Shown in pieces: positions 16,687 through 24,767 of a stretch of DNA of 64,000 nucleotides. The notes below the pieces were generated by a model. That model did no database searches. It had not been told where the DNA came from and saw only the letters and a list, made by a program, of their open reading frames with translations. Positions within the stretch are counted from its first letter, which is position 1. Each line of letters begins with the position of its first letter. The stretch spans positions 34,586 through 98,585 of the IMG/VR virus record IMGVR_UViG_3300033149_005152; one strand, 5' to 3'. This DNA comes from a virus. The translations under genes and the position numbers were made by a program.

Positions 16687-17640
16687 TTAATCAAATTCTA
16701 TTTTCCTTTTAAATTGTCCTGTAATTTTAGAAATATCACTTACAGTCTCTGCCTTTTCTCTTATTCTTGACAATATTTCAGCTAATTCACTTCTTGTTCC
16801 CTCATTTTTTTTATAATCATAAGAATCTACATTCTTCAAATGTCCCTTTAATTCTTCAAGTTGTTTCTCAACTGTCTCATCACCTACAAAATTCAAACTT
16901 TTAAAATACTCAATAAAATTTTCCATGGTACTAATGTTTTTGTTAGAAATTAATTCATTGTTATCTAATTTCTTTTTAAGCATATCACACAATTCAGTTG
17001 TTTGCAAACGCAATTCAGCGACTATATCATCAATAAATTCATCAATAAGGATTTTAGATTTTTCCCGATATATCTCTGCTAATTTTTCATTTTCTGCCTG
17101 CGCCTCTAACGCTTCATTATCAGTTACAAATACTCCATCATTATTGGATATAGCAAATAGAATCCAGTCAAAAGAAAATTTAGTTCTTATCCTCTTTGCT
17201 ATTGGATATAACGATCTTATTTTATCCACAATACTTATTCCAGACTTTTTCTCCCATTCCATATATTCCTTTATCATTTCCTCCTGTATTTCTCTATACT
17301 CATCAATAAATTCTTCTACACATTGATAAAATTCAGATTTTAATTCTTCCAACTTAGAAAGTAAATCAGGCAAATTCTTCTTAGGGATAAAATAGTGTTT
17401 TCCTATAGGAAACTGGAAACCATGTTCAGATACACATAATCTTGTCCTCGTATCAATAGAATTAAATTTCCCTACTAGTCCTTTAGGAATAAGACGTTTT
17501 CTACCTAAAGAATAAAATTCAGGAGCTTCATCTAAACCTAAATCTTCTTTATCTAATCTTACCTTTCCTTCCCATTTGGAGATATTAACATCAATCAATA
17601 CTCCTTCCGTAAATAATTTCCCAAAATTTAATTTTTCCAT
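16687..17640 (-). CDS. DUF3150-like protein
   Basis: 317 residues with AGGAG upstream. The start GVLIDVNISKWEGKVRLDKEDLGL, then SLGRKRLIPK, a serine/Phe-rich FPIGKHYFIPKKNLPDLLSKLEELK and a long helical C-terminal half match the layout of DUF3150 proteins found in large phages and bacteria next to AAA ATPases. It lies immediately after the Ycf46-like ATPase (81 bases). A substrate or adaptor role for the ATPase is an inference from position. Confidence 0.7.
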   Translation of the reverse strand: MEKLNFGKLFTEGVLIDVNISKWEGKVRLDKEDLGLDEAPEFYSLGRKRLIPKGLVGKFNSIDTRTRLCVSEHGFQFPIGKHYFIPKKNLPDLLSKLEELKSEFYQCVEEFIDEYREIQEEMIKEYMEWEKKSGISIVDKIRSLYPIAKRIRTKFSFDWILFAISNNDGVFVTDNEALEAQAENEKLAEIYREKSKILIDEFIDDIVAELRLQTTELCDMLKKKLDNNELISNKNISTMENFIEYFKSLNFVGDETVEKQLEELKGHLKNVDSYDYKKNEGTRSELAEILSRIREKAETVSDISKITGQFKRKIEFD

Positions 17641-17721
17641 TATTTACTCCTAGTCGTTCATTTTTAATAATAAATAATTCCTCTATAAGCATCAAATTTT
17701 CTTTTTATAATTAAATCCCCC

Positions 17722-19281
17722 TTAAAGTTCTATTTTTCTCCCTGATTTTTCTTTCTTTACTTCCTCAACAACATTAGCCGAAACTGCAATACCATCCAAT
17801 CTTTTACGCATGTGATCTAAATCATTTCTCATCGCAATAGATATTGGTTTTATATTCTCATAAGCATCTGCTATAAATTCAGTATTAACTTCCTTTCCCC
17901 TATCAAAAGCCTCGAACATAGCTTGTATAATACCTTGCTCAATTTCGGCACCTACAAAGTTATTAGATAAACCAGCTAACAATTTTAAATCAAAATCCTT
18001 TGGATTTCTATTCCTTTTTCTAATATGAATAGAAATAATCTCCATTCGCCCCTTATATCCTGGCAAATCCGCCCAAAATATCTCATCGAATCTACCTTTT
18101 CGTAAAAAATGTGGTGGTAATCCTTTAATATCATTTGCAGTAGCCACCCATATAATAGGATCAGTAGATTCTTGCATAAAAGTTAAAAACATTCCTATGA
18201 TCCGAGCAGTAGTTCCAGAATCGCTTCTACCCGATGATTCAACCCCCTGAAAGGCCTTATCAAACTCATCAGCGAATATAACAACAGGAGCTATAGCTTT
18301 AGCTAGTTCAAAAAACCGTTTTGTTTTTCCTTCAGATTCTCCATAAATTCCCGTAACAATATCGGCCATAGTAAATTTTAATAAAGGCATACCAAATTCA
18401 TTTGATATAGCCTTCCCTATAAGAGATTTTCCTGTACCAGCAATTCCTACAATAAGAATGCCTTTTGGGAAGGGCAAACCATAATCTCTTGCCTCTTTAG
18501 ACAAAATACTCTTTCTTTTTTTACACCAATTTTTAATATTTACTAAATCTCCTACGTCCGACATTTTCTCGTCAGTAGCATAATAATCTACACCAGACTT
18601 CTTTAAAGACTTTATTTTTTCCTCTTGAACCATTTGAATACCTTTTTCTTCAAACCCTTTTTTACCTTCTCTTGATATTATATACGAAAGAGTATTTTCC
18701 ATTTCTTCAGTAGTCAAACCTATTCCCGCATAAGACATCTTTTCCTTAACTTCATCAGTTATTTTTATTTTTGCATCTTCACCTCCACCTTTTTCGGCAA
18801 TAATTGTATTAGCACTTTCTATTACGTATTCTACTCTTTCTTTTAAATCATCTCTTGAAGGAAGAGCATATTCAAGTAATACAATTTGTTTTTCTAATTC
18901 TTCTGGTATTTTTACAACGGATGACACAATTATTATACTTCTTTTTGTTGCTTTCAAGATATAAGATACATCTTTAAATTCTCTAGTTAAAATATTGTCC
19001 TTTTCTAAATAAGGATGAAAATCCAATAGGACAAATATAGCTTTTCCATCATTTAATTCTTTTTTTTCTAAAATTTCCTTAATTATTCCCTTAGGATTAC
19101 CGATAGAACTTTTTTTCTCATCATCCCATCCATCAGTAATTTTCCAAATAAAGATTTCTCTTTGTAGTTCTTCTGCTATGGCTTTGATCTCAGCTATTAC
19201 TTTACTTTCTTCCCATGTTCGCACCCACAAAAAAGGAAAGGAAGCCTTTATATATCCCTTCAAATTATCATAAAATCCCAT
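17722..19281 (-). CDS. Ycf46-like AAA+ ATPase
   Basis: 519 residues. N-terminal part (1-235) has the Ycf46 pattern: KASFPFLWVRTWEE, a P-loop-like degenerate domain with FVLLDFHPYL, then LTTEEMENTLSY. The C-terminal AAA+ module has Walker A GIAGTGKS (279-286), Walker B VVIFADEF (333-340), sensor 1 ATAND (380-384) and an arginine finger RKGRFDE (394-400), with an AAA lid following. All key residues are intact. Family knowledge: Ycf46 occurs in plastids, cyanobacteria and other bacteria, with poorly known function. It has its own near-consensus promoter and a 12-codon leader ORF. Confidence 0.88.
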   Translation of the reverse strand: MGFYDNLKGYIKASFPFLWVRTWEESKVIAEIKAIAEELQREIFIWKITDGWDDEKKSSIGNPKGIIKEILEKKELNDGKAIFVLLDFHPYLEKDNILTREFKDVSYILKATKRSIIIVSSVVKIPEELEKQIVLLEYALPSRDDLKERVEYVIESANTIIAEKGGGEDAKIKITDEVKEKMSYAGIGLTTEEMENTLSYIISREGKKGFEEKGIQMVQEEKIKSLKKSGVDYYATDEKMSDVGDLVNIKNWCKKRKSILSKEARDYGLPFPKGILIVGIAGTGKSLIGKAISNEFGMPLLKFTMADIVTGIYGESEGKTKRFFELAKAIAPVVIFADEFDKAFQGVESSGRSDSGTTARIIGMFLTFMQESTDPIIWVATANDIKGLPPHFLRKGRFDEIFWADLPGYKGRMEIISIHIRKRNRNPKDFDLKLLAGLSNNFVGAEIEQGIIQAMFEAFDRGKEVNTEFIADAYENIKPISIAMRNDLDHMRKRLDGIAVSANVVEEVKKEKSGRKIEL

Positions 19282-19284
19282 TGA

Positions 19285-19323
19285 TCAATTTCCTCCTTGT
19301 ACTTCTCCATTATTTTCCATCAT
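19285..19323 (-). CDS. 12-codon leader ORF before the Ycf46-like ATPase
   Basis: GAGGAGG lies just before two ATGs; the frame reads MMENNGEVQGGN and stops (TGA) 3 bases before the ATPase ATG. The ATPase's own AGGAGG site is inside this ORF, so its translation could expose or coat that site (translational coupling). Confidence 0.45.
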   Translation of the reverse strand: MMENNGEVQGGN

Positions 19324-19340
19324 TCGCCTCCTCATTAAAT

Positions 19341-19368
19341 ATTATACTATCTCTAAAAATTTTGTCAA
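19341..19368 (-). promoter_or_regulatory. Near-consensus sigma70-type promoter for the Ycf46-like ATPase
   Basis: Minus strand: TTGACA (19363-19368), 16-base spacer, TATAAT (19341-19346). Both hexamers match consensus exactly. It lies 60 bases before the ATPase ATG and just after the stop of the upstream gene, and probably drives the ATPase-DUF3150-Ycf35-DUF2997 block. Confidence 0.82.
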
Positions 19369-19377
19369 GAAAAATCT

Positions 19378-19716
19378 CTAGCTGAACCTTATGTTCTTAG
19401 AAATATTAATTTTTCCTATCTTTTCCAATTCAACTTCTGTCAAAAATCTTTTCGCCTGTGTAATTGAAACGGAAACTGAAGCAAGTAATTTATCATGAGT
19501 AATGATAGGATGTTTATCGTACAAATAAGGATCAATTGTCAACCTCTTTGTTTCAATTAACTTACAAGTACCAAAATGCTTACTTTGTTTTTCTTCAATT
19601 CCCATTTTCTCCATTTTAGAAATCAAACGTTTAGACAATTCTTTATCTTTTTTATCTAAAAGATTTTTTTCATTTCTAATATCTTTTAATTGTTTCATCA
19701 TATCTAACAAATTCAT
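19378..19716 (-). CDS. Phage coiled-coil protein
   Basis: 112 residues with AAGGAGG upstream. A coiled-coil start (MNLLDMMKQLKDIRNEKNLLDKKDKELSKRLISKMEKMGIE) leads to a beta-like KHFGTCKLIETKRLTIDPYLYD and a C-terminal helix. Helix plus 'late-acting strand' layouts like this occur in small phage proteins near nucleases and recombinases, but no family is named. Last gene before the strong promoter. Confidence 0.65.
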   Translation of the reverse strand: MNLLDMMKQLKDIRNEKNLLDKKDKELSKRLISKMEKMGIEEKQSKHFGTCKLIETKRLTIDPYLYDKHPIITHDKLLASVSVSITQAKRFLTEVELEKIGKINISKNIRFS

Positions 19717-19738
19717 CTTTTAATCCTCCTTATAATAT

Positions 19739-19948
19739 TTACCCCCTGTTATAAATTGCTTCTATTAAGCTAAAATCACACTCAAAAACTTTATCGTACT
19801 CTCCATCATTTTTAAAATCAGAACGATCACATATATACATATTAACTCCTCTATTAGGATACATAGACATGGCAAAAACATCATCATCAATTATTACCGT
19901 ATATCTATCACATGTCTTTCCACCGTTATCATAAATTTCTACTTTCAT
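19739..19948 (-). CDS. Conserved-looking small protein (DNGGKT-DRYTV motif)
   Basis: 69 residues; begins MKVEIYDNGGKTCDRYTVIIDDDVFAMS, a motif I recall from many small phage and plasmid proteins of unknown role. The rest is an acidic alpha/beta domain. Ribosome site GGAGAACTAAAA. Confidence 0.6.
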   Translation of the reverse strand: MKVEIYDNGGKTCDRYTVIIDDDVFAMSMYPNRGVNMYICDRSDFKNDGEYDKVFECDFSLIEAIYNRG

Positions 19949-19959
19949 TTTTAGTTCTC

Positions 19960-20178
19960 CTATTCATCTTTGTTACCTATTACAATTTTGTATGAAAAAT
20001 CACGTACAAGCTTTTCTAATATAATCATAACATGACTATTTAACTTTTCCCATCTTGTTAAAATATGTTCATTTAAATTCATATATTCTTCATCTCGACC
20101 ATACAAATCTTCAATCCACTTTTTTAGGCTTTCCTGAACTTCTTTTGGGATTTTTTCTACCCTGTTTTCTTGTAGCAT
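19960..20178 (-). CDS. Small helical hypothetical protein
   Basis: 72 residues from ATG 20178, which has GGAGG 8 bases upstream; an in-frame start at 20235 lacks one. Helical and charged (IPKEVQESLKKWIEDLYGRDEEYMNLNEHILTRWEKL). The 5' end overlaps the upstream membrane-protein gene by 68 bases in another frame. No family recognised. Confidence 0.55.
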   Translation of the reverse strand: MLQENRVEKIPKEVQESLKKWIEDLYGRDEEYMNLNEHILTRWEKLNSHVMIILEKLVRDFSYKIVIGNKDE

Positions 20179-20305
20179 TTTTCTTTCCTCCTTTTGGCTT
20201 TTCTTTTTCACTCCCATTCCAATAATCAAGAGCAATATTTAAAACAATAGCAATAAAATCTATTACTTTTACAATAGGATTCAAAGCTTTTCCAAAATCT
20301 TGCAT
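20111..20305 (-). CDS. Small membrane protein with basic tail
   Basis: 64 residues with GGGAG upstream. A hydrophobic stretch IVKVIDFIAIVLNIALDYW is followed by a Lys/Arg/Gly-rich tail (KPKGGKKNATRKQGRKNPKR). The layout of one membrane segment and a basic cytoplasmic tail suits a peripheral anchor or small pore. Function unknown. Confidence 0.55.
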   Translation of the reverse strand: MQDFGKALNPIVKVIDFIAIVLNIALDYWNGSEKEKPKGGKKNATRKQGRKNPKRSSGKPKKVD

Positions 20306-20329
20306 TTTTTACTCCCTCTCTTTAATAAT

Positions 20330-20560
20330 TTATGATCCTTTTACTAAATCATCAACAATATATAACACATCACCTTTATAATCATCATCTCTAATTTCCA
20401 CGATCGCCTTATCATCCCAAATAACATCTCTATCCAGCAAATTTTCACCCTCGTCAGATTCGGAGAGCATCACTAAGAGGTTATCTGGATCGTAGGTATA
20501 ATCTCCATCATTAAGACGGACGCTGTCTGGCATTTGATTTAATACGTCTTTGAGTTTCAT
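20330..20560 (-). CDS. Small acidic hypothetical protein
   Basis: 76 residues, strongly acidic (DGDYTYDPDNLLVMLSESDEGENLLDRD), ending IVDDLVKGS. The segment YIVDDLVKG resembles the end of the upstream 62-residue protein (EIVDDLVVDL), hinting at a shared C-terminal motif. Function unknown; acidity would fit a DNA mimic, without proof. Confidence 0.58.
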   Translation of the reverse strand: MKLKDVLNQMPDSVRLNDGDYTYDPDNLLVMLSESDEGENLLDRDVIWDDKAIVEIRDDDYKGDVLYIVDDLVKGS

Positions 20561-20632
20561 TTTAATTCCCTTTCCAAATCCATCGTCATCCCATATACTA
20601 AATGCTGGCGATGTTGATCTTTGTCGCCATCT

Positions 20633-20821
20633 TCATAAATCTACTACTAAATCATCAACAATCTCATACAACTCTCGTTTGAGATTGCATTTTAAATCTA
20701 ACCAATCAAAATCTGAACCGCTTTTTCGTGCTTCTTTAACCTTCTCCATTGCTTCCTTAATATCTCCTATAATTGATCTTCTTGTAGTTTCCCTAATAAA
20801 GGACATATCAAAAATATCCAT
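20633..20821 (-). CDS. Small helical hypothetical protein
   Basis: 62 residues with AAGGAG upstream. Mixed-charge helices (RRSIIGDIKEAMEKVKEARKSG) and the ending LYEIVDDLVVDL. A 7-bp inverted repeat just upstream (20840-20863) may affect its expression. No family recognised. Confidence 0.58.
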   Translation of the reverse strand: MDIFDMSFIRETTRRSIIGDIKEAMEKVKEARKSGSDFDWLDLKCNLKRELYEIVDDLVVDL

Positions 20822-20839
20822 TTTCTTTCTCCTTTCTTT

Positions 20840-20863
20840 AATGGTTTGTATCTTTCAACCATT
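20840..20863. promoter_or_regulatory. 7-bp inverted repeat
   Basis: AATGGTT and AACCATT pair across a 10-base spacer in the short gap before the 62-residue protein gene. No T-tract follows, so an operator or an RNA hairpin near the ribosome site is more likely than a terminator. Confidence 0.4.
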
Positions 20864-20891
20864 ATTTTAACACAACATACCTTTCTTTCAT

Positions 20892-21461
20892 TTACTCAAA
20901 AGTACTCTTACGGGACATCAATAGGGCTAAATGGTCAGGCTTTTGGAACATTGCCATAGGAGCACTTTCTTTGGATCTTTGATGAAGAGTAATATCGTAA
21001 TCACCCTCACCAATATCCATAAAGAATTTATATTCAAAATAATAAGAAGAATCTAATCCCATTAATCGGGAAAATTTATTATAAGTTTGATCATTAATTG
21101 CTACTTGTCTCAACTCAATTTTAAGTCCATTCGTTGGAATAATACTTTCCCATTTAAATACATCAATATTTTCCTTCCTAACTCTTTTTAATGCAACTTG
21201 TGTTTTTGTGTTTATTTCAACTTTATATTGCCCCTCTGGATATCCCATTCTTGTTTTGAACGCATGAAGTCTAAATCTATCCGTTCCTACAAAATATCCT
21301 TTATCATAGATTAAATAACTATATCTTAAATCACGTTTGTTAATCGCCCTAACTACCCACAACACACCTTCAACATCCACCATTTCTGAATGTTTCTCTT
21401 TTTTAAACATAAACATTTCACCCATATCTATTTTCCCTTCCTCTCTTTTAATGTTTTCCAT
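20892..21461 (-). CDS. Hypothetical protein, possibly sliding-clamp-like
   Basis: 189 residues with GGGAGG upstream. The stretch YFVGTDRFRLHAFKTRMGYPEGQYKVEI resembles the 'ATDGHRL' strand-turn of beta-clamp domains seen in some phage proteins; the rest is beta-rich. At 189 residues it could hold one to two clamp-like subdomains. The resemblance is short and the call is tentative. The replication operon has no other clamp. Confidence 0.5.
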   Translation of the reverse strand: MENIKREEGKIDMGEMFMFKKEKHSEMVDVEGVLWVVRAINKRDLRYSYLIYDKGYFVGTDRFRLHAFKTRMGYPEGQYKVEINTKTQVALKRVRKENIDVFKWESIIPTNGLKIELRQVAINDQTYNKFSRLMGLDSSYYFEYKFFMDIGEGDYDITLHQRSKESAPMAMFQKPDHLALLMSRKSTFE

Positions 21462-21500
21462 TTTCTTCCTCCCTTTCCTAAAATTTTTTATAATTAATCT

Positions 21501-21863
21501 CTACCCCCAAAAAGATTGACCATCAAATTCAACTTCAGTATAATTCTGCTTTAATTGTTCCGCCGCCGCATTCCAATCAATATGATTTGCAGGCCAATTT
21601 TGATTTCTATCAATAGCTCCAACATCTTCAGCAAGTTCTTGTGCATATTCTTCAAAATAATCATCATTAATAAGGCAAACTCCATATTTCATTACTTCTG
21701 CAGAAAAAGTCTCCTCTATTTCGTTCTTAAATTCTTTTAATTTTTCTAATTCCTCTTTATCTTCATCAAAAGATTCATCATTTATCACATCTTCAAGGTA
21801 TTCTATATACTCAATAAGGTCTCTACTGTCAATAATTTTATCGCAATTAGTAATCTCTCTCAT
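21501..21863 (-). CDS. Acidic conserved phage-type protein
   Basis: 120 residues, highly acidic. The C-terminal half, YFEEYAQELAEDVGAIDRNQNWPANHIDWNAAAEQLKQNYTEVEFDGQSFW, follows a pattern common in small phage and plasmid proteins (ELAEDIG...WP-IDW-AAAEELK-DYT-VEFDG-x-YW). That family is sometimes linked to anti-restriction-like acidic proteins, but no activity is established here. Ribosome site AAGGAGG. Confidence 0.65.
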   Translation of the reverse strand: MREITNCDKIIDSRDLIEYIEYLEDVINDESFDEDKEELEKLKEFKNEIEETFSAEVMKYGVCLINDDYFEEYAQELAEDVGAIDRNQNWPANHIDWNAAAEQLKQNYTEVEFDGQSFWG

Positions 21864-21865
21864 TT

Positions 21866-22063
21866 CTAATCCTCCTTGTCCTCGCCATAAGTTGTAACTA
21901 TATCAATAACACCACCTTCTTTACGAACATCAATATCCATTTTTACAACATCCTCCTTATCATCTCTATATATAAGAATATCAAATAACATATTACCACC
22001 ATCATAAATAATTATTTGTTTCAATTCAGTTCCACTATGCACATGAATAACACGAGTATTCAT
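21866..22063 (-). CDS. Small hypothetical protein (65 aa)
   Basis: Beta-rich 65-residue protein (TRVIHVHSGTELKQIIIYDGG...) with a charged end GEDKED. Start region GAGGAGAATTAAAAATG is one of several near-identical copies in this cluster. No family recognised. Confidence 0.6.
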   Translation of the reverse strand: MNTRVIHVHSGTELKQIIIYDGGNMLFDILIYRDDKEDVVKMDIDVRKEGGVIDIVTTYGEDKED

Positions 22064-22065
22064 TT

Positions 22066-22290
22066 TTAATTCTCCTCACCGTTTTTAATATTTACTTGAT
22101 TAAAAGAAAATTCATAAATTTCAGAACCTTCTTTTCCACAATTCTCACAATGAAATTTATACCCAGGAATATTAAAATCCCAACATCCATCTGCAACATA
22201 TTCACTCCCACAATAAGGGCATATCCCTGCTTCATAATTTACATATACCTTTCCTTCTCCAGGAATTATACGTAAATTTTCCTCTCTCAT
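22066..22290 (-). CDS. Zinc-ribbon protein
   Basis: 74 residues. Two cysteine pairs, CPYCGSEY and CENCGKEG, about 28 residues apart form a zinc ribbon typical of small phage proteins. Ribosome site AGGAGAATTAAAAATG. A nucleic-acid or protein-binding adaptor is likely. Confidence 0.68.
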   Translation of the reverse strand: MREENLRIIPGEGKVYVNYEAGICPYCGSEYVADGCWDFNIPGYKFHCENCGKEGSEIYEFSFNQVNIKNGEEN

Positions 22291-22312
22291 TTTTAATTCT
22301 CCTTTTCATTTA

Positions 22313-23221
22313 TCAGTCTATTTGGCCGTCCACCGTCCAACTTCCCAAATGGGTTGATTCAACAGCCAAATGCCAAGTTTCCCCTAATTTAAGCATTTTG
22401 TGATCTCCGTTCCTATGCCTTACAGTACCTCTTACTAATACAGATTTACCTATTGAGACCCAATCTCTAACCATATGATTACGATCATATTTACCATTTA
22501 AATGTGTTTGTTTTACTATATCTTTTTTCATTACATGCTTTGTTTTCTTACTCAAGTTATTTACAGGAACAAAAAACCACTCTCCTTGTCTCTTATACGA
22601 ATATTTTCTCTTTTTAACAATTGGAGGAACAAGAGAATCAAATGCTTCTTTTATAGTAGCTACCTTGTGAGGAAGCATAGTTAAAAAATAGTTATAATTC
22701 TCCATTGAAGATAGATAATATTCATCATCACCATGACGAGAATATTTTAGGACACAAGTCTCGGGACGATACTCTTTTTTATATTCATCACACACCGATA
22801 TTTGTTTAACAGATAAAAAATCATACAAATCTTGGGAAATTCTTTTTCCAGTTTTCTTATGAACATAATCCCATTCTAAAGCTTCATGACTATTATAATA
22901 ATCAACTAAGGATACTTTTCCGGCAAGAAGTATATCATCAACAAGACGAGAAATACCAGCACGAAAAGCCCTCTGCAAAGCACTAAATGGAATTTGAACC
23001 GTTGCATATTCAAAACAGGAAGATTGATGACTACTCGTAGTTACACTATACTTATCTGCATTTAATAAAAATTTATCCTTACCCCAATTTCTCATTCTAA
23101 CCAACAATGGAAAATGGTATCCATAAGAATATAAAACATCTCCGCTAATGAACATGTGTCCAGATTTACCATTTTCTCCCCCAATAAATCTTTTTATAAC
23201 TTCACTATTTGTTAACTTCAT
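22313..23221 (-). CDS. Conserved large-phage protein of unknown function
   Basis: 302 residues. Motifs SYGYHFPLLVR, EWFFVPVNN and VRGTVRHRNGDHKMLKLGETWHLAVES resemble a family I recall in large phages, without known biochemistry. Conserved histidines (H-x-x-x-H in the C-terminal third) could be catalytic or metal-binding, but this is unproven. It overlaps the upstream zinc-ribbon gene by 4 bases. Confidence 0.6.
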   Translation of the reverse strand: MKLTNSEVIKRFIGGENGKSGHMFISGDVLYSYGYHFPLLVRMRNWGKDKFLLNADKYSVTTSSHQSSCFEYATVQIPFSALQRAFRAGISRLVDDILLAGKVSLVDYYNSHEALEWDYVHKKTGKRISQDLYDFLSVKQISVCDEYKKEYRPETCVLKYSRHGDDEYYLSSMENYNYFLTMLPHKVATIKEAFDSLVPPIVKKRKYSYKRQGEWFFVPVNNLSKKTKHVMKKDIVKQTHLNGKYDRNHMVRDWVSIGKSVLVRGTVRHRNGDHKMLKLGETWHLAVESTHLGSWTVDGQID

Positions 23222-23418
23222 CTTAATTCTCCTTTCTTACTTAGGATGTTATTGTATGATCTCACTGTATGTTTACATCTATTACAAGTAATAGCCCAAG
23301 TTATACGCCTATAAATTTTTCTTCCACAATCACATTTTTCATAAACAGTAGGCAACGGAGGCCACATATCAAACAATATATGAGCTTTCCATGCTCGTCT
23401 ATATTCAGATATTGTCAT
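23218..23418 (-). CDS. Small zinc-ribbon protein
   Basis: 66 residues. CDCGRKIYRRITWAITCNRC supplies four cysteines (C-x-C and C-x-x-C) for a zinc ribbon, surrounded by Arg/Lys and Trp. Its stop overlaps the start of the next gene. Probably nucleic-acid binding (inference). Confidence 0.62.
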   Translation of the reverse strand: MTISEYRRAWKAHILFDMWPPLPTVYEKCDCGRKIYRRITWAITCNRCKHTVRSYNNILSKKGELR

Positions 23419-23436
23419 TTTAATTCTTCCTCCTTT

Positions 23437-23562
23437 TCAAAATAGGATATTGTTATAATCTCTAATCGAATTTACCATTAAGAAGTAAAGAAAAGGTAAT
23501 ACATTAATAACAAATCCACATCCTAATATACCGTAAAAAAGATAATCTTCCCAATTTTCCAT
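23437..23562 (-). CDS. Small single-pass membrane protein (41 aa)
   Basis: ATG 23562 with AAGGAGG upstream gives MENWEDYLFYGILGCGFVINVLPFLYFLMV..., a single hydrophobic segment with a short polar tail. Function unknown. Confidence 0.55.
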   Translation of the reverse strand: MENWEDYLFYGILGCGFVINVLPFLYFLMVNSIRDYNNILF

Positions 23563-23645
23563 TAATCGTTTACCTCCTTATTTTTGTGTAAATAACTTTT
23601 CATTTTCTTAACTTTTTCTCTCAATACACAAATCCAACCAGCTCA

Positions 23646-23846
23646 TCATAAATCAATATCTTCCAAGTATGATATTATTATTTTAATAATGATATACCTC
23701 TTTCCATAATTATTACCATAATATTCAACAGCATTTAATAAATCTTTTTTACTTGTACGTTTTAACCATTTTTTAAAATCACTTATATTCCCATTAATTA
23801 GAGTATCAATAGCTTCCTCTGCTGATCTTTTCGTATCTTTTTTCAT
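23646..23846 (-). CDS. Small basic helical protein
   Basis: 66 residues with GGAGG upstream. Charged helices (EEAIDTLINGNISDFKKWLKRTSKKDLLNAVEYYGNNYGKRYIIIK) and a hydrophobic C-terminus. No family recognised. Confidence 0.55.
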   Translation of the reverse strand: MKKDTKRSAEEAIDTLINGNISDFKKWLKRTSKKDLLNAVEYYGNNYGKRYIIIKIIISYLEDIDL

Positions 23847-23858
23847 TTTAAACCTCCG

Positions 23859-24050
23859 TCAATAAGTTCTCCCACAATCTACTTCATCAAATCCATTTAT
23901 TCTTATTCTTTCCTTTAAAACCTTAAAATATTCCTGCCTCTTAAATAAAAATTCTTTTTCTTCTTTTGATATAGAGACAAACTTGCCCCTTTTCGTTCCA
24001 AACAATTTCCCGTCTTTTCCTTTAACAACCCTACATTCAAATATATTCAT
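23859..24050 (-). CDS. Small hypothetical protein (63 aa)
   Basis: Begins MNIFECRVVKGKDGKLFGTKRGKFVSISKEEKEFLFKRQEY: a short beta hairpin followed by a basic helix. Ribosome site GGGAGG. No family recognised. Confidence 0.55.
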   Translation of the reverse strand: MNIFECRVVKGKDGKLFGTKRGKFVSISKEEKEFLFKRQEYFKVLKERIRINGFDEVDCGRTY

Positions 24051-24182
24051 CTCAATCTTCCTCCCTTACCTTTATAAACAACTAAAAGTATGGCGTGGCT
24101 GTTGACTTTGTTCTACCACAAAACCCCTCATACAGAAGATTTTTTTAAGAAATCTTAACATCTTTTTAATCACTTTTCAACT

Positions 24183-24332
24183 TTAATCCTCTTTTTTAAT
24201 CAAACTTTCCTTCAAAAAATCAGGCCACGACTTCAATATTTTCCCATTGATATTATTTTTACCTCCATGTTCTTGAACAAACTTATACCAAATCTTCATT
24301 ATTAATTTTACATTTTTTTCAATATCAGTCAT
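24183..24332 (-). CDS. Small hypothetical protein (49 aa)
   Basis: ATG 24332 preceded by GGGGGG, 6 bases away. Product MTDIEKNVKLIMKIWYKFVQEHGG... is helical, with a W-Y-K-F core and a basic end. Too short to assign. The space down to 24050 holds only a 29-codon ORF lacking a ribosome site. Confidence 0.5.
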   Translation of the reverse strand: MTDIEKNVKLIMKIWYKFVQEHGGKNNINGKILKSWPDFLKESLIKKED

Positions 24333-24368
24333 TGATTTCCCCCCTTTTTATAATATGCGTTAATTATT

Positions 24369-24575
24369 CTATCCTTTTAAATTTAATACTTCAACATTCG
24401 TTATTTCCTTAACATTTATCTTTCTACAAGCGGTCTCTATTTTAATATCAAAAACATCAACTTTTTTTTGTGTTATTGTCAATTCGTGTTTTAAATTTCC
24501 AAGATAAAGGTGAAGATTTAAAATATCTCCATCTTTAAAATCATCAACATCATCACAAAATCTCAACATATTCAT
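24369..24575 (-). CDS. Small hypothetical protein (68 aa)
   Basis: 68 residues: acidic N-terminus (MNMLRFCDDVDDFKDGD) then beta-rich (LNLHLYLGNLKHELTITQKKVDVFDIKIE). Ribosome site AGGGAG. No family recognised. Confidence 0.55.
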   Translation of the reverse strand: MNMLRFCDDVDDFKDGDILNLHLYLGNLKHELTITQKKVDVFDIKIETACRKINVKEITNVEVLNLKG

Positions 24576-24593
24576 TTTTATCTACTCCCTATA

Positions 24594-24767
24594 TTAATTA
24601 GCATATAAAACATATTGCCTCCCACGCAACCCAGGAAACAACATCCTTTCCTCGTGCCCTATCTTAAATATAGGATTTCCATATACATCCTTTTCGTCAA
24701 ACTGGCCTATTTTATACAAATATTCAAAATAGGCCCTATAATCTCCTTTAAATTTTAATTCTATCAT
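24594..24767 (-). CDS. Small hypothetical protein (57 aa)
   Basis: ATG 24767 with AGGGGA upstream encodes MIELKFKGDYRAYFEYLYKIGQFDEKDVYGNPIFKIG..., an alpha/beta-looking basic protein. Codon use and spacing fit the neighbours. Function unknown. Confidence 0.55.
   Translation of the reverse strand: MIELKFKGDYRAYFEYLYKIGQFDEKDVYGNPIFKIGHEERMLFPGLRGRQYVLYAN

Noticed and set aside
24051-24182. 29-codon ORF with CLRF-like start
   Set aside because: No ribosome site near its ATG and no recognisable pattern.
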